Shown piece by piece: positions 46,592-57,698 of a stretch of DNA of 64,000 bases. Position 1 is the stretch's first letter; each line of letters opens with the position of its first letter. The stretch covers positions 55,316,039 to 55,380,038 of the forward strand of contig OY294067.1 of assembly GCA_958510875.1 (NCBI GenBank), in the 5' to 3' direction. A program made the translations under genes and the position numbers. The notes under the pieces were generated by a model that was not told the origin of the DNA, ran no database searches, and saw only the letters and a list, made by a program, of their open reading frames with translations. The stretch comes from Endomychus coccineus. Its lineage: Eukaryota > Arthropoda > Insecta > Coleoptera > Endomychidae.

Positions 46592-48870
46592 CTACCAGAC
46601 CTTCATTACATTGCCCTTCACGAAGCAATATTTTCCTTTACGAAACAAACATAACCTTAACCAGTAGATAGAAAAATCCTACTTTCTAACAGGTTTATGA
46701 ACACATTTCGCAAATGCTACACATTTGCCTGCACTAGACTAGTCTATAGTAAATCACTGGTGTAATTAGCTTCCAGAATTATAATATTTTCATCAAAATT
46801 GATGAGAAACCCAGAAGTTCAATCTTATTTTCCGTAATGTCCATGTGCATTTTGTGATGGAATGTTCGTTTTCTAACCATTTCTTGTCTTAATACAGCCT
46901 TCAGATTTCACATTATTCGAAACATACGAACTAGATTTTAATTTTATAGTTTATAACCCATATATCAGATGTAAACATAAAAGTTCAGTGTACTTTTTAA
47001 CAGGTTGTTTCCTTACGCATGACAATGTTGATTAATCCACACGTTAACTTATGAATGAAGCATTATTCAATTATCGTTAATGTCCACTTGTTATTAATTC
47101 TAATACACCGAAAGGTGAAAATTAAACAACTCTACTCTTTTAGTTTATAAACACTGGCTAGTTATTACCGAAGGTTATACTGAAAATATCCATGAAATAT
47201 TACATCTTGTCACTACAAAGTATACTTTCACACAGTTTTATTGAAATACAATGTACGTTTGTTGCATTAAAGTTTCTAAATATTTCACAATCAAGTAGTT
47301 TCAGATTATAACCGAGAGAAGAGCAGCACAACTTCGCGCAGTAACAGACCGCGGCCATTTTCCACAGCGTGTCAATGCAGCCACCTGTCACACGCGAAAT
47401 GATGGGTGCCTGCGCTCGTCGCGTGTACGTCCACTAGCGACAACACACGAACAAAAACATTGAGTTATTCAAGTTTCTATTGCTTTGCTGTGACGCTTAG
47501 GAAGATATTCTATTTCAATGATTGTTTCATTATTCTGATATTCTGATGCATATCACATGCATCTAAGTTGAAAATAATCATAGTCATCATCATGATTAAA
47601 TATTTGACAGAGTAGTCTAGATTGTAGACGTTCCATTTCACAGAGGAAGCCCCTAAAAGCGTTGAATACTTCTTTAGCACTGGCTCACGCTCACACTTCA
47701 CAGTGCTGTAACTGGAATAGGGGATTGAGACAATAACTGTTCAATATTGTTCCTCAAGTCGCAGTTTATTTGTAATAGTCATAATTTATTATTCTTCACA
47801 TTGTGATATGAAGATTTAAGAAGATACTTCTCACGCTAAATTTAGGCTTGATTAACCAAACAACGATATCGTATCGTATTTGTTTTATACTAAAGATGCT
47901 ATCAATTTAATTCTAGAGTTTCAAACATGCTTTTCCTCAAATGATCATTAACATTATCTCTATACTGAGTTGTATATAAATGATTTGCTTTTAATATTTG
48001 TACTGGATGAAATTATCATAAACGTACAAGAACAATAATTGCACGAATTAAATATTTCATATTATTATTGATCTTTGGGGATTGGGGTTGTTCAATTAGT
48101 ACCCAAAGCACTGTGGTCTAAAAAACGTTTTGTGCATTTGTTAAGTTACTGGGTTTCGGTCCAGTAGTATCCAGCAGTTAGTTCCAGTAATTCTTGATTT
48201 TCCCGTTTGTATGTCCTCCCTATGAATAATTTGGATTGTATAAGACCTTTGCTTTCTGTCCAATATTTGCTTGTTCGAATTGGGCTATAGGCAATACTAC
48301 CCGCCGTAGGTATCATTTATGCCAAATATATTTGTTGGGTCCCATATCTTGCAACCAGTATTCCATTTCCTTTCCTTTGATGCCCTTGAAGCCTATCACC
48401 CACACTGAAGTTTTACTGGGTTGTTGGTACAAAGGAGGCGGTCATCAGAATTATGTCGCCTCTTCAAGATAGTGTTAGAGATGATCGCATAACATGCTAT
48501 AATGCATTTATTGATGCTTGACTGTCAATTGTGATAAAATATTTTTGTAATTTGCCTCCATTTTGATTTTCTAATTGACCCATTAACGAACGCAACGTCA
48601 TTACTCGCCGTGTCTTAATATCCAAAAAAGCACGAAACTTTTTACGAAAATGTTTAGGTTGGCGAGCTTGATGCGGAATTATCTTGTCATCATTATGTCA
48701 GTTTAAATGACAGTGTCGAGCGTCAACAACTCAAGAAAGCGATCACAGAACCACTAAATCAAATTTTCACTTTCAAAATTAAGATGTTACCAATCACCAT
48801 AAAAATCCCTAAATGGACTAAATTGAACATTTTTGTTTAAAAACGGCATAAAAAGAGCAAATTACAAAAA
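46592..48870. other. Upstream region of the mam exon, with a CpG-rich patch
   Basis: The patch at about 47325-47460 is rich in CpG and contains ACGCGACGAGCGC-type sequence on the minus strand. It is a candidate promoter or 5'-UTR exon for mam because it lies upstream on the same strand, but no TATA box or splice donor can be assigned with confidence. The rest is featureless. Confidence 0.25.
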
Positions 48871-49007
48871 ATAGTATAAACAACTCGTTTCCTAAGATCT
48901 TGAAGCACTCATTCTTTAAAAAAACTCGTGGCTTCGCCACTCGTTTTTTAAACTTGAATTCGTGCTTTAAGACGAGTCTTAGGAAACTCGTTCTTTAATA
49001 TACTATT
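48871..49007. mobile_element. 137-bp palindromic MITE
   Basis: AATAGTATA at 48871 and TATACTATT ending at 49007 close an almost complete hairpin: CGTTTCCTAAGA against TCTTAGGAAAC, AAAACTCGTGGC against GCCACTCGTTTT around the centre at 48935. Non-coding. I have the impression of similar CTCGTGGCTTCGCCAC hairpins in other insect genomes, from memory only. Confidence 0.75.
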
Positions 49008-49179
49008 GCTATCTCCAACATAATCTGGCGCAGTTCTTTATGTCTAGTATCTCAGCCTTAGCTAACGTTGGATGACGAAACTTTGTGTCCATCCCTGGAG
49101 CTCAAGTTTCCGATGACAACGCCGGTCTCTGTTTTCGTTGTTCGGTACTCTTACCTTCCTCCATTTGTACGGTATATAA

Positions 49180-49390
49180 TCCAGCGCTAAAATGGCTCCA
49201 TACATTGTTCACAGAATCTAGGACAGTTGTAGACCTTGCTGGAGCATTGCCGGAAATATTCCATCCACTTTGTTGTCTTGTATGGTTTGAAACTGTTGAC
49301 AGCCCACTCTTTTCTGTTAATGTTTATCATTTCCCTGGCTGGTTTCATTTGTGGCATGGATGCCCTTAGAGTATTGAGCATCTACCAATG
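49180..49390 (-). pseudogene. Possible piggyBac-type transposase fragment
   Basis: The minus frame 49187-49381 reads MLNTLRASMPQMKPAREMIN...SFKPYKTTKWMEYFRQC. The spacing loosely fits the piggyBac region (acidic DE-S-M-x-x-F-x-G, Q-Y-x-x-x-KP-x-K-W), but the catalytic acidic residues are not visible. It lies in a larger GC-richer block (48230-50450) with many short broken frames that looks like one old inserted element. Weak assignment. Confidence 0.3.
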
Positions 49391-51249
49391 TATCGATTGT
49401 TGTGAAATCCGGAAAGTTTGTTTCAAGCAATAGTTGCTGCCCCATGATAATCATTGGACTGTCCTTGTATTGGTATACAAGTATATATCAAATCTGATGT
49501 ATCTGCTGTGATTCGTCTCCGATCTGTTTGCTGTGACAAAAATCCGGTTGTTCCCACATTTCAAACCTTCTAGACTATAACTAATATGTATTCAAACAGG
49601 AGCTCAACTCGTCTATTGTTTGCCCTGCTTTCCCACATGGTGTGATGGTCAGTGAGGTCTACATTGGAATGTCAGCCGGATATCATATACCTGCCGCTGT
49701 AGTGATTATTCAGCTCACTGACCCCCTCTTCCTGTTGTGAGGTGCATATGGTTGATCATATGGAAAGTACGCTCAAGCGATGATAACATCCATCCCACCC
49801 AAAGACGCCAGGGGCGAACAGGAGGTTTCCCTGGGCTCTGGATCTTTGGGACGCCTTTTTTCGAACGAAATTTTGTATAAACATTGTTTATTTGATATGA
49901 TAGCTTAATCATATAATCATAAGTAGTGATATTCACCTGAATTGCTCATTTTATTTTATTAATAAATATAATATGTGTTGATCGATACTTAAATTATGTA
50001 CAGAATTAAGCAAATTCTGGAACGAAAACTGTTTCCGGGGGATAGGTTAAAAAGGGTGCGTTCACCTTCCTTGTCCTGGGCACCATTCACCACAGGGCTG
50101 GCTCTATTACATCTCTGGAGCAGCTGTAAACATGAACTTGCCAAGATTCTTGGATCCTTGGATTTGTTACGGAGGAGGCGATCAGCTCCCATCATCATCT
50201 GCCCCCTTGTGGTCCGTTAACCTTGCCCGTGGTAACCCAAGGTTTCTGAGCAAGTATGAAGTCAATATCTACCTATTCACTAAGGTCACGCCAGCATCTT
50301 TGGGAGGTCTCCTAGTTCGTCAGATGGATCCTTTGGATGTGACTCTTCTGCCTCCATCTGGTCCACCTATTTGAACTTGCGCTTTAGCATCTTGAAAGTA
50401 ACCCTGCCAATAAGCTTATGGTGTGGCCTACAATAAAGTGCATGTATCTTTGCCCTCTCCATTTGGTTCATGAGTAGTAGCTGATGTTGGCTCTTCGGGT
50501 TAGACTTGCTGTACATCACCTTCCAATCCAGTAGTAGATAATTTCTTTTGTTTGTTCATTCTGTTGTGATTGAATTCCGGTGCCTCCTTCTCCGAATCCA
50601 TTCATCAATGGCCAATCAAATGCCCCAATAAAATGTAAAATTTTCAATTTTTATGGAGTATACTTCACTGTCTCTGCGTTCTTTTGCAGCGGTTGGTTGT
50701 CCATTTTTGTATTTAATTGTGTTGTGTTTCGAATGATCAAATAGATATTTATAATTCACCAATGATTAACAATTTTTTGAATTAGATGTTCTGGAAACTC
50801 ATCTCAAGCATATTCATGGCAAGGACGACCTCGATTATGTATCTATAGTACAGTTTTTAAGAAATAAGCTCCTCTTGTATCGGTCTATTACACAGTTCTG
50901 CATATGTATTGCCAAATCATTCGGAAGTGTAATTGTTCTGAAGCCCCACATTTATGAGTGACATCTGGAATGTAAGTCATGGAACAAACTCTACAATTAC
51001 TCTGAAACTCGGAAATATAAAAGAAGAATTTTAATTTAATATTTTTCCAAGAATAATCAATTTGTTGAAAAAAATTGGGGAGTCTCAAGTTTAGATTGTT
51101 CAACAAATAAAATTTACACATACTTAAGAAGAAATCAATATAAATATACGTGACTTTTTCATATAATTTATTAAAAATTACCACAACATAGATTCAACTC
51201 TCCATATTTCATATTTTTCTCTAGGCATGCACATGCCGTGCAGCCACAG
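49391..51249. other. Possible old repeat (to about 50450), then spacer
   Basis: The 49740-49860 and 50000-50450 parts are GC-richer and full of broken frames on the minus strand, suggesting decayed coding DNA that I cannot identify. The part from 50450 to the tetraspanin stop codon holds the 3' flank of that gene; no poly(A) signal stands out. Confidence 0.3.
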
Positions 51250-51549
51250 TCATACCGTATCAACTAATTTATAATTCTGTCTGAAAGTATCAGCCATGCC
51301 ATAAGTTTCGTTGGCATAAGAAGTTACTGGTGATCTCCTTTGAAATATATCTTGTATTTTGGAATCGTCCGTTCCATCTTGAATATTTTTGGCACTGTGT
51401 TTGTTTTCTTGCTTGAATTGATATATTCTAGTACATGTTAAAATTGTACTTAGAAGAACCATAAATTCAACCAAAACTATAACTAATCCGGCTGCCAGTA
51501 GAATTATATGTTGACCACCATACCACTCATCAAGAGCATCTCTGCACCC
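51250..51549 (-). CDS. tetraspanin, last coding exon (end of large loop, TM4, tail)
   Basis: Acceptor AATATTTTCAG (51550-51552 side), then GCRDALDEWYGG, the GC motif that closes the tetraspanin large extracellular loop. TM4 follows (about residues 14-38: HIILLAAGLVIVLVEFMVLL), then a Cys and a cytoplasmic tail of about 60 residues to the stop at 51250-51252. 99 residues. Phase 0 with the upstream exon (HLN + GCRD). Tetraspanins organise membrane microdomains and partner proteins. The tail is longer than in many family members and has tyrosines (SYANETYGM) that could be sorting signals (inference). Confidence 0.9.
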   Translation of the reverse strand, partial: GCRDALDEWYGGQHIILLAAGLVIVLVEFMVLLSTILTCTRIYQFKQENKHSAKNIQDGTDDSKIQDIFQRRSPVTSYANETYGMADTFRQNYKLVDTV

Positions 51550-51619
51550 CTGAAAATATTAGTAATAATTAATCTGACGTCTTTATCATGTTTCGTTAAA
51601 AAACAATTTAATCCTATCA

Positions 51620-52490
51620 TTATAATTAATTATAAGCAGATGATATAACATTGTTAATATGTGGTATAGATGATAGTTTTGGATTAAAGATGACGCCTAA
51701 ATCCATAAAGGTAGAAAGTCGAATAAGAATATGATTTTATGAGCTGAATAGTCGTAAATGATTGTATCTAGTTTTCGATTAAAGGAAATTACGTTACATT
51801 TTGATGCATTCATCGCTAGCTTATTGCTGAGGCACCATATTTCAAGTGCGTGAAGGTCACATTGAAGTGAAATACAGTTATTTTCAATTAGTCTGAATAT
51901 TTTCAGGTCATCTGCATATTTAAGAATGTTGGAAGAAATAACTTCTACTATGTCATTTATGAACACCTTAAAAAGTAGGGGTCCAAGGACAGAGCTCTGT
52001 GGTACTCCAGACGAAGCAACATAAGTCTCTGACCTAAGCCCATGATAAAGAACATACTGAACTCTTTCGGTTAAATAAGATTCAAAGAGAGTAATTAACT
52101 TAGATGTCAGTCCAAAATTCGAAAGTTTGTTAAGTAAAATCCCATGGTCCAACCTGTCAAATGCTTTCGAAAAATCTGTGTATATTACATCTACTTGTTT
52201 AATGTTGTCTAGTGACTTGGCAAGAAATTGTGTTATACAGTAAAGGTTTGTTATTGAACGACCCGGAGTGAAACCGTGCTGTTCAATATGCAATTGTGGT
52301 TTTATATGTATATGACTAAGCATTATTCTGTGAGGAACCATCTCAAAAACTTTAGAAAAATTATTCAATATAGATAATGGTCTATAATTCACAAGACTCG
52401 ACTTGTGTCCTTTTTTATACATTGGACATATTTTTGAGGCTTTCCACAGCTTTGAAAAGCATGCTGAGCGAACAGATAAGTACATTATGA
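51620..52490 (-). mobile_element. Jockey-like LINE RT fragment in a tetraspanin intron
   Basis: The 262-codon frame (51697-52485) covers most of an RT: PMYKKGHKSSLVNYRPLSIL, HGFTPGRSI, YTDFSKAFDRLDHGILLNKL (first catalytic Asp), SSGVPQSSVLGPLLFKVFIN and ILKYADDLKIF (YADD). GVPQSS replaces the usual GVPQGS. After a frameshift the next motif LDLGVIF(N)PKLS follows at about 51690-51630. The endonuclease domain and 3' part are missing. It lies in the intron between the last two tetraspanin exons, same strand as the gene. Confidence 0.9.
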
Positions 52491-52788
52491 AATGTGATCA
52501 TGCCTGATTATGCAGATATAGGTATAGATAGGCAACACGTCTTGCATACAAAATGGTTCTTCCATATTTCACGTTAAGATCTGTGACTCTGTGAGATCGA
52601 GTTGATTACAAGTTAATCGGTTTAAATAAAAGTTTCGAGTGTCAAAAACGTTTACTTGCTTCGCTCGCGTGCTTTCATTATAAAAAATTAGACAAAACTG
52701 ACAGTATCGTAACATTCTTAGTCCAAACAACCTCGCGTCGAAACGGCCGCGTTGAAAGGCCAATCTGTAAGTACGTTTGTATACTTAC

Positions 52789-52998
52789 ATTGAGATGTCT
52801 ATATTCCTCGTGTCTATGAACTTCGAGTGCTTGGCACAATGTGATATTCACTGGATCTGGATTTAAATAGGATTTGCTTTGATTCGAATTATTCAATTTG
52901 CAGCACGTTAATGGCACAGCTAGTGAGTGACTCAATGCTTGTAATCTCCATAATGATGTGTCGTATTCGTTTGCAGATTCAACCCCGCAACACTGAAA
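52789..52998 (-). CDS. tetraspanin, large extracellular loop exon (CCG motif)
   Basis: Acceptor ATTATTTTATAG, then FQCCGVESANEYDTS..., SLAVPLTCCKLNN..., NPDPVNITLCQAL... to HLN and donor GTAAGT (52783-52788). CCG, the following TCC, LC and the GC of the next exon make the six cysteines of the loop. 210 nt, 70 codons, phase 0 at both ends. Choosing this acceptor rather than the AG six bases further in restores the usual F-Q-C-C-G and keeps phase. NIT and NNS are potential N-glycosylation sites. Confidence 0.9.
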
Positions 52999-53200
52999 CT
53001 ATAAAATAATTCTAATTACACCGTTATCGAATGCATAATGTTATATATTATGTATTTTTGCAACAAGTGGAAAAGCAGCTTGGTAAAACTAAATAGTGTT
53101 AGGTAAACTACTCATTATTCTAGATAGCTGCTGTTTGTAGAGAAGTAGTGGAATCATATGCATAGTGAAATACAAACACATTTCGTGTTAGCAGTCAATA

Positions 53201-53283
53201 GACAAAATTTCGGTTCACCAGGTTGAACAGCGACAACACTGTAGGGCGTGTTGTCGCTGTTCACCAGGTTGAAAAATTTTGTC
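53201..53283. repeat. 83-bp hairpin in a tetraspanin intron
   Basis: GACAAAATTT at 53201 and AAATTTTGTC ending at 53283 enclose TGAACAGCGACAACAC / GTGTTGTCGCTGTTCA with a 7-nt loop. GGTTCACCAGGTTGAA repeats also occur on both sides. It may be a very small MITE. Confidence 0.7.
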
Positions 53284-53388
53284 TAGTGAAATCATATGTT
53301 CAAGCTATCCTTTAAATAGAGATGCGCAGCTATTTATATGTTGGAATAGATTCGATCAATACAACTTTTCATCGTTTGAAAATCTTAT

Positions 53389-55785
53389 AGTCCAGGCAAT
53401 AAGCACGGAAAAAGACCATAATAAAAAAAAATACAGTAAGCTAGAATTTCAAAATTTTTTCTGCATTTTCTTCCTAATACTACATAGATCATTCATGACT
53501 ATCAAGACCGCGGGGGGCGACCTTCCTACCCCCTCAAAACGGTGTTTCAACCCCTCAGAGGAGCATTCTTATAAGAACAGTCCAAAATTAATGGATTAAG
53601 AGCCGAAAATGACCCCTAGTATGTTTTTTGGGTCGCTGATCACGATTCCGCAGTTAGTTTTCTCGGAAAACTCCCTCCAGATGGGAACTTTGGAAAATTT
53701 ATATATAATATATAACTTATAATTTTGTTGCAAAAATGACCTCTATTAGATTTTTTGGGTGGCTGATCACGATTCCGCTGTAATTTTTCCCAAAAAAGTC
53801 TCTCCAGATGGAAAATTCGGGAAATTTGAGATTTTCCTGAGACGTTTGTGAATAATAAAGTATCATTTTGTTACAAAAATGACATCTAGTAGGTTTTTTG
53901 GGTCGTTGAACACGATTCCGATGTTATTTTCCGCAACAAACTCTCCAGATGGAAAATTCGGGGAATTTTAGATTTTCCTGGAAAGTTATGAATAATAAAG
54001 TATAATTTTGTTACAAAAATAACCCCTAGTATGTTTTTGGGTAGATGATAATGAATTCGCTGTTAGTTTTCTCGGAAAACTCCCTCCAGATGGGAACTTT
54101 GGAAAATTTATATATAATATATAACTTATAATTTTGTTGCAAAAATGACCTCTATTAGATTTTTTGGGTGGCTGATCACGATTCCGCTGTAATTTTTCCC
54201 AAAAAAGTCTCTCCAGATGGAAAATTCGGGAAATTTGAGATTTTCCTGAGACGTTTGTGAATAATAAAGTATCATTTTGTTACAAAAATGACATCTAGTA
54301 GGTTTTTTGGGTCGTTGAACACGATTCCGATGTTATTTTCCGCAACAAACTCTCCAGATGGAAAATTCGGGGAATTTTAGATTTTCCTGGAAAGTTATGA
54401 ATAATAAAGTATAATTTTGTTACAAAAATAACCCCTAGTATGTTTTTGGGTAGATGATAATGAATTCGCTGTTAGTTTTCTCGGAAAACTCCCTCCAGAT
54501 GGGAACTTTGGAAAATTTATATATAATATATAACTTATAATTTTGTTGCAAAAATGACCTCTATTAGATTTTTTGGGTGGCTGATCACGATTCCGCTGTA
54601 ATTTTTCCCAAAAAAGTCTCTCCAGATGGAAAATTCGGGAAATTTGAGATTTTCCTGAGACGTTTGTGAATAATAAAGTATCATTTTGTTACAAAAATGA
54701 CATCTAGTAGGTTTTTTGGGTCGTTGAACACGATTCCGATGTTATTTTTCCCAAAAAACTCTCCAGATGGAAAATTCGGGAAATTTTAGATTTTCCTGAG
54801 AAAGTTATGAATAATGAAGTATAATTTTGTTACAAAAATAACCCCTAGTATGTTTTTGGGTAGATGATAATGAATTCGCTGTTAGTTTTCTCGGAAAACT
54901 CCCTCCAGATGGGAAATTTGGGATTTTCCATCTGGAGAGAGTTTTTTGGGATAAATAACAGCGGAATCGTGATCAACGACCCCAAAAACCTACTAGGGGT
55001 CATTTTTGTATCAAAGTTATACTTTATTATTCATAACCGTCTCAGGAAAATCTCAAATTTCCCGAATTTCCCATCTGGAAAGAGATTTTTGTGAAAAATA
55101 ACAGCGGAATCGTGATCAGCGACCCAAAATACCTACCAGATATCATTTTTGCAACAAAATTATAATTTATTATTCATAGCCGTCTCAGGAAAATTTCAAA
55201 TTTCCCGAATTTTCCATCTGGAAAGAGTTTTTTGGGAAAAATAAAAGCGGAATCGTGATCAGCGACCCAAAATACCTACTAGATATCATTTTTGCAACAA
55301 AATTATACTTTATTATTCATAACCGTCTCAAGAAAATCTCATTTTTCCCGAATTTTCCATCTGGAAAGAGTTTTTCGGGAAAAATAACAGCGGATTCGTG
55401 ATCAACGACCCAAAAATCTTACTAGAGGTCACTTTTGCAACAAAATTATGAATTATATATTATATATATATTTTCCAAATTTCCCATCTGGAGGGAATTT
55501 TCCGAGAAAACTAACTGCGGAATAGTGATCAGCAACCCAAAAAACATACCTCGAGTCATTTTCGGCTCTTAATTCAATAATTTTCTAAACTTTTGGATTG
55601 TTTTTACAAGAATGCTCCTCTGAGGGATTGAAACCCCGTTTTGGGGAGGTAGAAAGGTCGACCCCCACGGTCTTGATAGTCATGAATGATCTATGGGGTA
55701 TTAGGAACAAAATGCAAAAAAAATTTTGAAATTCCTGCTTACTATATATTTTTTTTTAATTTTCTGGTTTGTTGCCTGGACTATA
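53389..55785. mobile_element. 2.4-kb foldback element with satellite arms
   Basis: Outer inverted ends: TAGTCCAGGCAA at 53389 and TTGCCTGGACTA ending near 55783. The arms then share about 200 bp of unique sequence (ATAGATCATTCATGACTATC, GAGGAGCATTCTT, AGAGCCGAAAATGAC). Inside, the left arm is a tandem array: GTTAGTTTTCTCGGAAAACT at 53653, 54062, 54471 and 54881 gives a 409-410-bp period made of three monomers of 127-144 bp, nearly identical between copies. From about 54911 the same monomer family runs in the opposite direction (CGGAATCGTGATCA about every 140 bp to 55520). No transposase. It fills most of the tetraspanin intron between the TM3 and loop exons. Confidence 0.85.
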
Positions 55786-56030
55786 TTACGTGCTTATGTG
55801 TAGCTAACTTGATTGTAATACATGTGATGTACTCTTCTGTTACTTCATCCAATATATCCACTCACTTGTATTTCCAATCCAATTGAATAGTTTATGAAGC
55901 GTTCTGTTCAACGTCATCATATCCCGTTCTTCTAAACAGGCTTTAGTCGAAAGATGTACAAAATGTACGTCATCGGAGTGAGATTATTATTATACAATTT
56001 TATAAAAGAACTACAATTATTTTCTCTTAC

Positions 56031-56213
56031 CATGGTCTGAGCAAGGTCGAATGCAGCTGTAAACTCTTCTTGTTCTAATTTACCATAATTACGTTGTAAC
56101 GTTTTAGTCAAGTCTACGGAATCCATCCCTATGCCAAGGCAATGTGGCCAAGCCCAAGTAATTGCGAAAATAATACATTCTCCAATAAGGAAAATAATTA
56201 TTATCAGGAAGTA
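56031..56213 (-). CDS. tetraspanin, TM3 and start of large loop
   Basis: Acceptor side ATTACAG, then YFLIIIIFLIGECIIFAIT (TM3), AWPHCLGIGMDSVDLTKTL and an acidic helix EEFTAAFDLAQTM, then donor GTAAGA (56025-56030). 183 nt, 61 codons, phase 0 at both ends, so it joins LLTL on the 5' side and FQCCG on the 3' side. The helix before CCG is the usual A/B helix of the large extracellular loop. Confidence 0.9.
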
Positions 56214-56290
56214 CTGTAATAAATGTGTAAAAACTTGTTAGATGATTTTAATTTTTCATGTTATATGGTTTAGAAAGAGCAAGAATTACC

Positions 56291-57416
56291 AATTAAAATG
56301 TTCAGACTGATATGTCATTCAGTTCTGTTTGACACCCATAGAAAACAAACAACCTTGAAGATTTTTGTAAACATGGAAAAAAGTGAATTTCGCGTCTTGA
56401 TTAAACATTATTTCTTGCGTGGAAAAATCGTTAGGCAAACCAAAGCATCGCTTGTTAAACATTATGGGGAGCTTCACAATCGATTGGAACGATTCACAAG
56501 TGGTTCACTGATTTTCATTGTGGTAGTAGGACCACAAAGGACGCCAAACATTCTGGTCGTTCACTGGAGGTTACAACACCAGAAATCGTCGGTAAAATCC
56601 ATGGTATGATATTGGACGATCGGTGAGTTAAAGTGAACGAGATTGCTGAGGCTATGGGTATCTCAACCGAACGGGTACGGAACATTTTGCATACATTTTT
56701 GAATATGAGGAAGCTATCTGCCAGATGGGTGTCGCATTTGCTCTCTATTGACTACAAGCTCGACTTTGTGACAACTTCAAAGGAGAGTTTGGGGATGTTC
56801 GAGCGCGATAAGAAGGACTTTTGCGCCGTTACGTAACCGTGGACGAAACATGGATCCATCACAACACACCAGAGACCAAAGAACAGTCGAAACAGTGAAC
56901 CTGTCCTGGCGAATCGAAGCCGAAAAAGGCCAAAGTGGGGTTATCGGCCAACAAAGTCATGACGAAAGTTTTTTGGTATGCACACGGTATCGTCCATATC
57001 GATTACCTTGAGAAGGGCAAAACGATTCCAGGCGTATATTATGCAGAGCTGTTGGATCGATTCGACGCCGATTTGAATGAAAAGCGGCCGCATTTGGGAA
57101 AGAAAAAATTTCTCTTCTACCAGGACAACGCACCGGCGCACAGGTCCGCAGTCGCAATGGCAAAATGACATGAATTTAAACTTGAAGAAATAGCTCGGTG
57201 GAAAGAGATTTGGCTACAACGATGAGGTCATCGCTGAAACAAGCGCCTATTTTGAAGGATTGCCTAAATCGTATTATTTGGGAGGGATCGAAAAATTAGA
57301 AAAACGTTGGATGAACTGTATCAGGCTACAAGAAGATTATGTTGAAAAATAAAATAAGTTTTGACCAAATAAATCATTTCTTGTTTAATTTTTCTGGAAC
57401 TTTTCACCTGCCTTCG
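56291..57416 (+). mobile_element. mariner copy 3, left end missing
   Basis: Starts at ATTAAAATGTTCAGACTGAT without the left TIR and ends at ...TTTTCACCTGCCTTCG followed by TA (57417-57418). Broken frames give MEKSEFRVLIKHYFLRGK, NEIAEAMGISTERVRNIL (second HTH), VDETWIHH (first Asp, near 56842) and FYQDNAPAHRS (second Asp, near 57115). Part of the third motif region is deleted (about 57168-57182): the SDL-x-P-x-DF motif present in copy 2 is missing. At least three frame or stop lesions. It lies in the tetraspanin intron between the TM2 and TM3 exons, antisense to the gene. Confidence 0.85.
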
Positions 57417-57698
57417 TACCTTGAAGATGATTAATAGCATGAGCCACGCGAATTAATACTAGTATTATTAATTTAGATTTGTTTTGAATTACTTTTTCTA
57501 CTCATTGCACAGAAAAAAATAAAATGCAATATCCACTATACAAGCCATATATATTTTACAATTTTTTTATCATAATATGCTCATGCATTTCGTTACTAAT
57601 TCCATATACAGTAGAAATGTTGTATAGCTTGTCAACCTAGGACCTAACTCAAGTTTTCCAATCTACTATTTGTTTATCAATATTTTGACTACAAGAGA

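Noticed and set aside
47200..47391. 63-codon minus frame starting near ATGGCCGCG, as a first mam exon
   Set aside because: It does not end in a usable donor in the right phase and the peptide does not resemble a Mastermind N-terminus; kept only as a promoter or UTR candidate.
49085..49369. 94-codon plus-strand frame
   Set aside because: No recognisable motif; the opposite strand of the same DNA has a more plausible, though weak, transposase-like reading.
54864..55094. 76-codon plus frame
   Set aside because: Lies across the turn of the satellite foldback and follows repeat sequence, not codons.
56941..57171. Minus frames over the mariner copy
   Set aside because: Antisense to the recognised transposase motifs DNAPAHR and YLEKGK.
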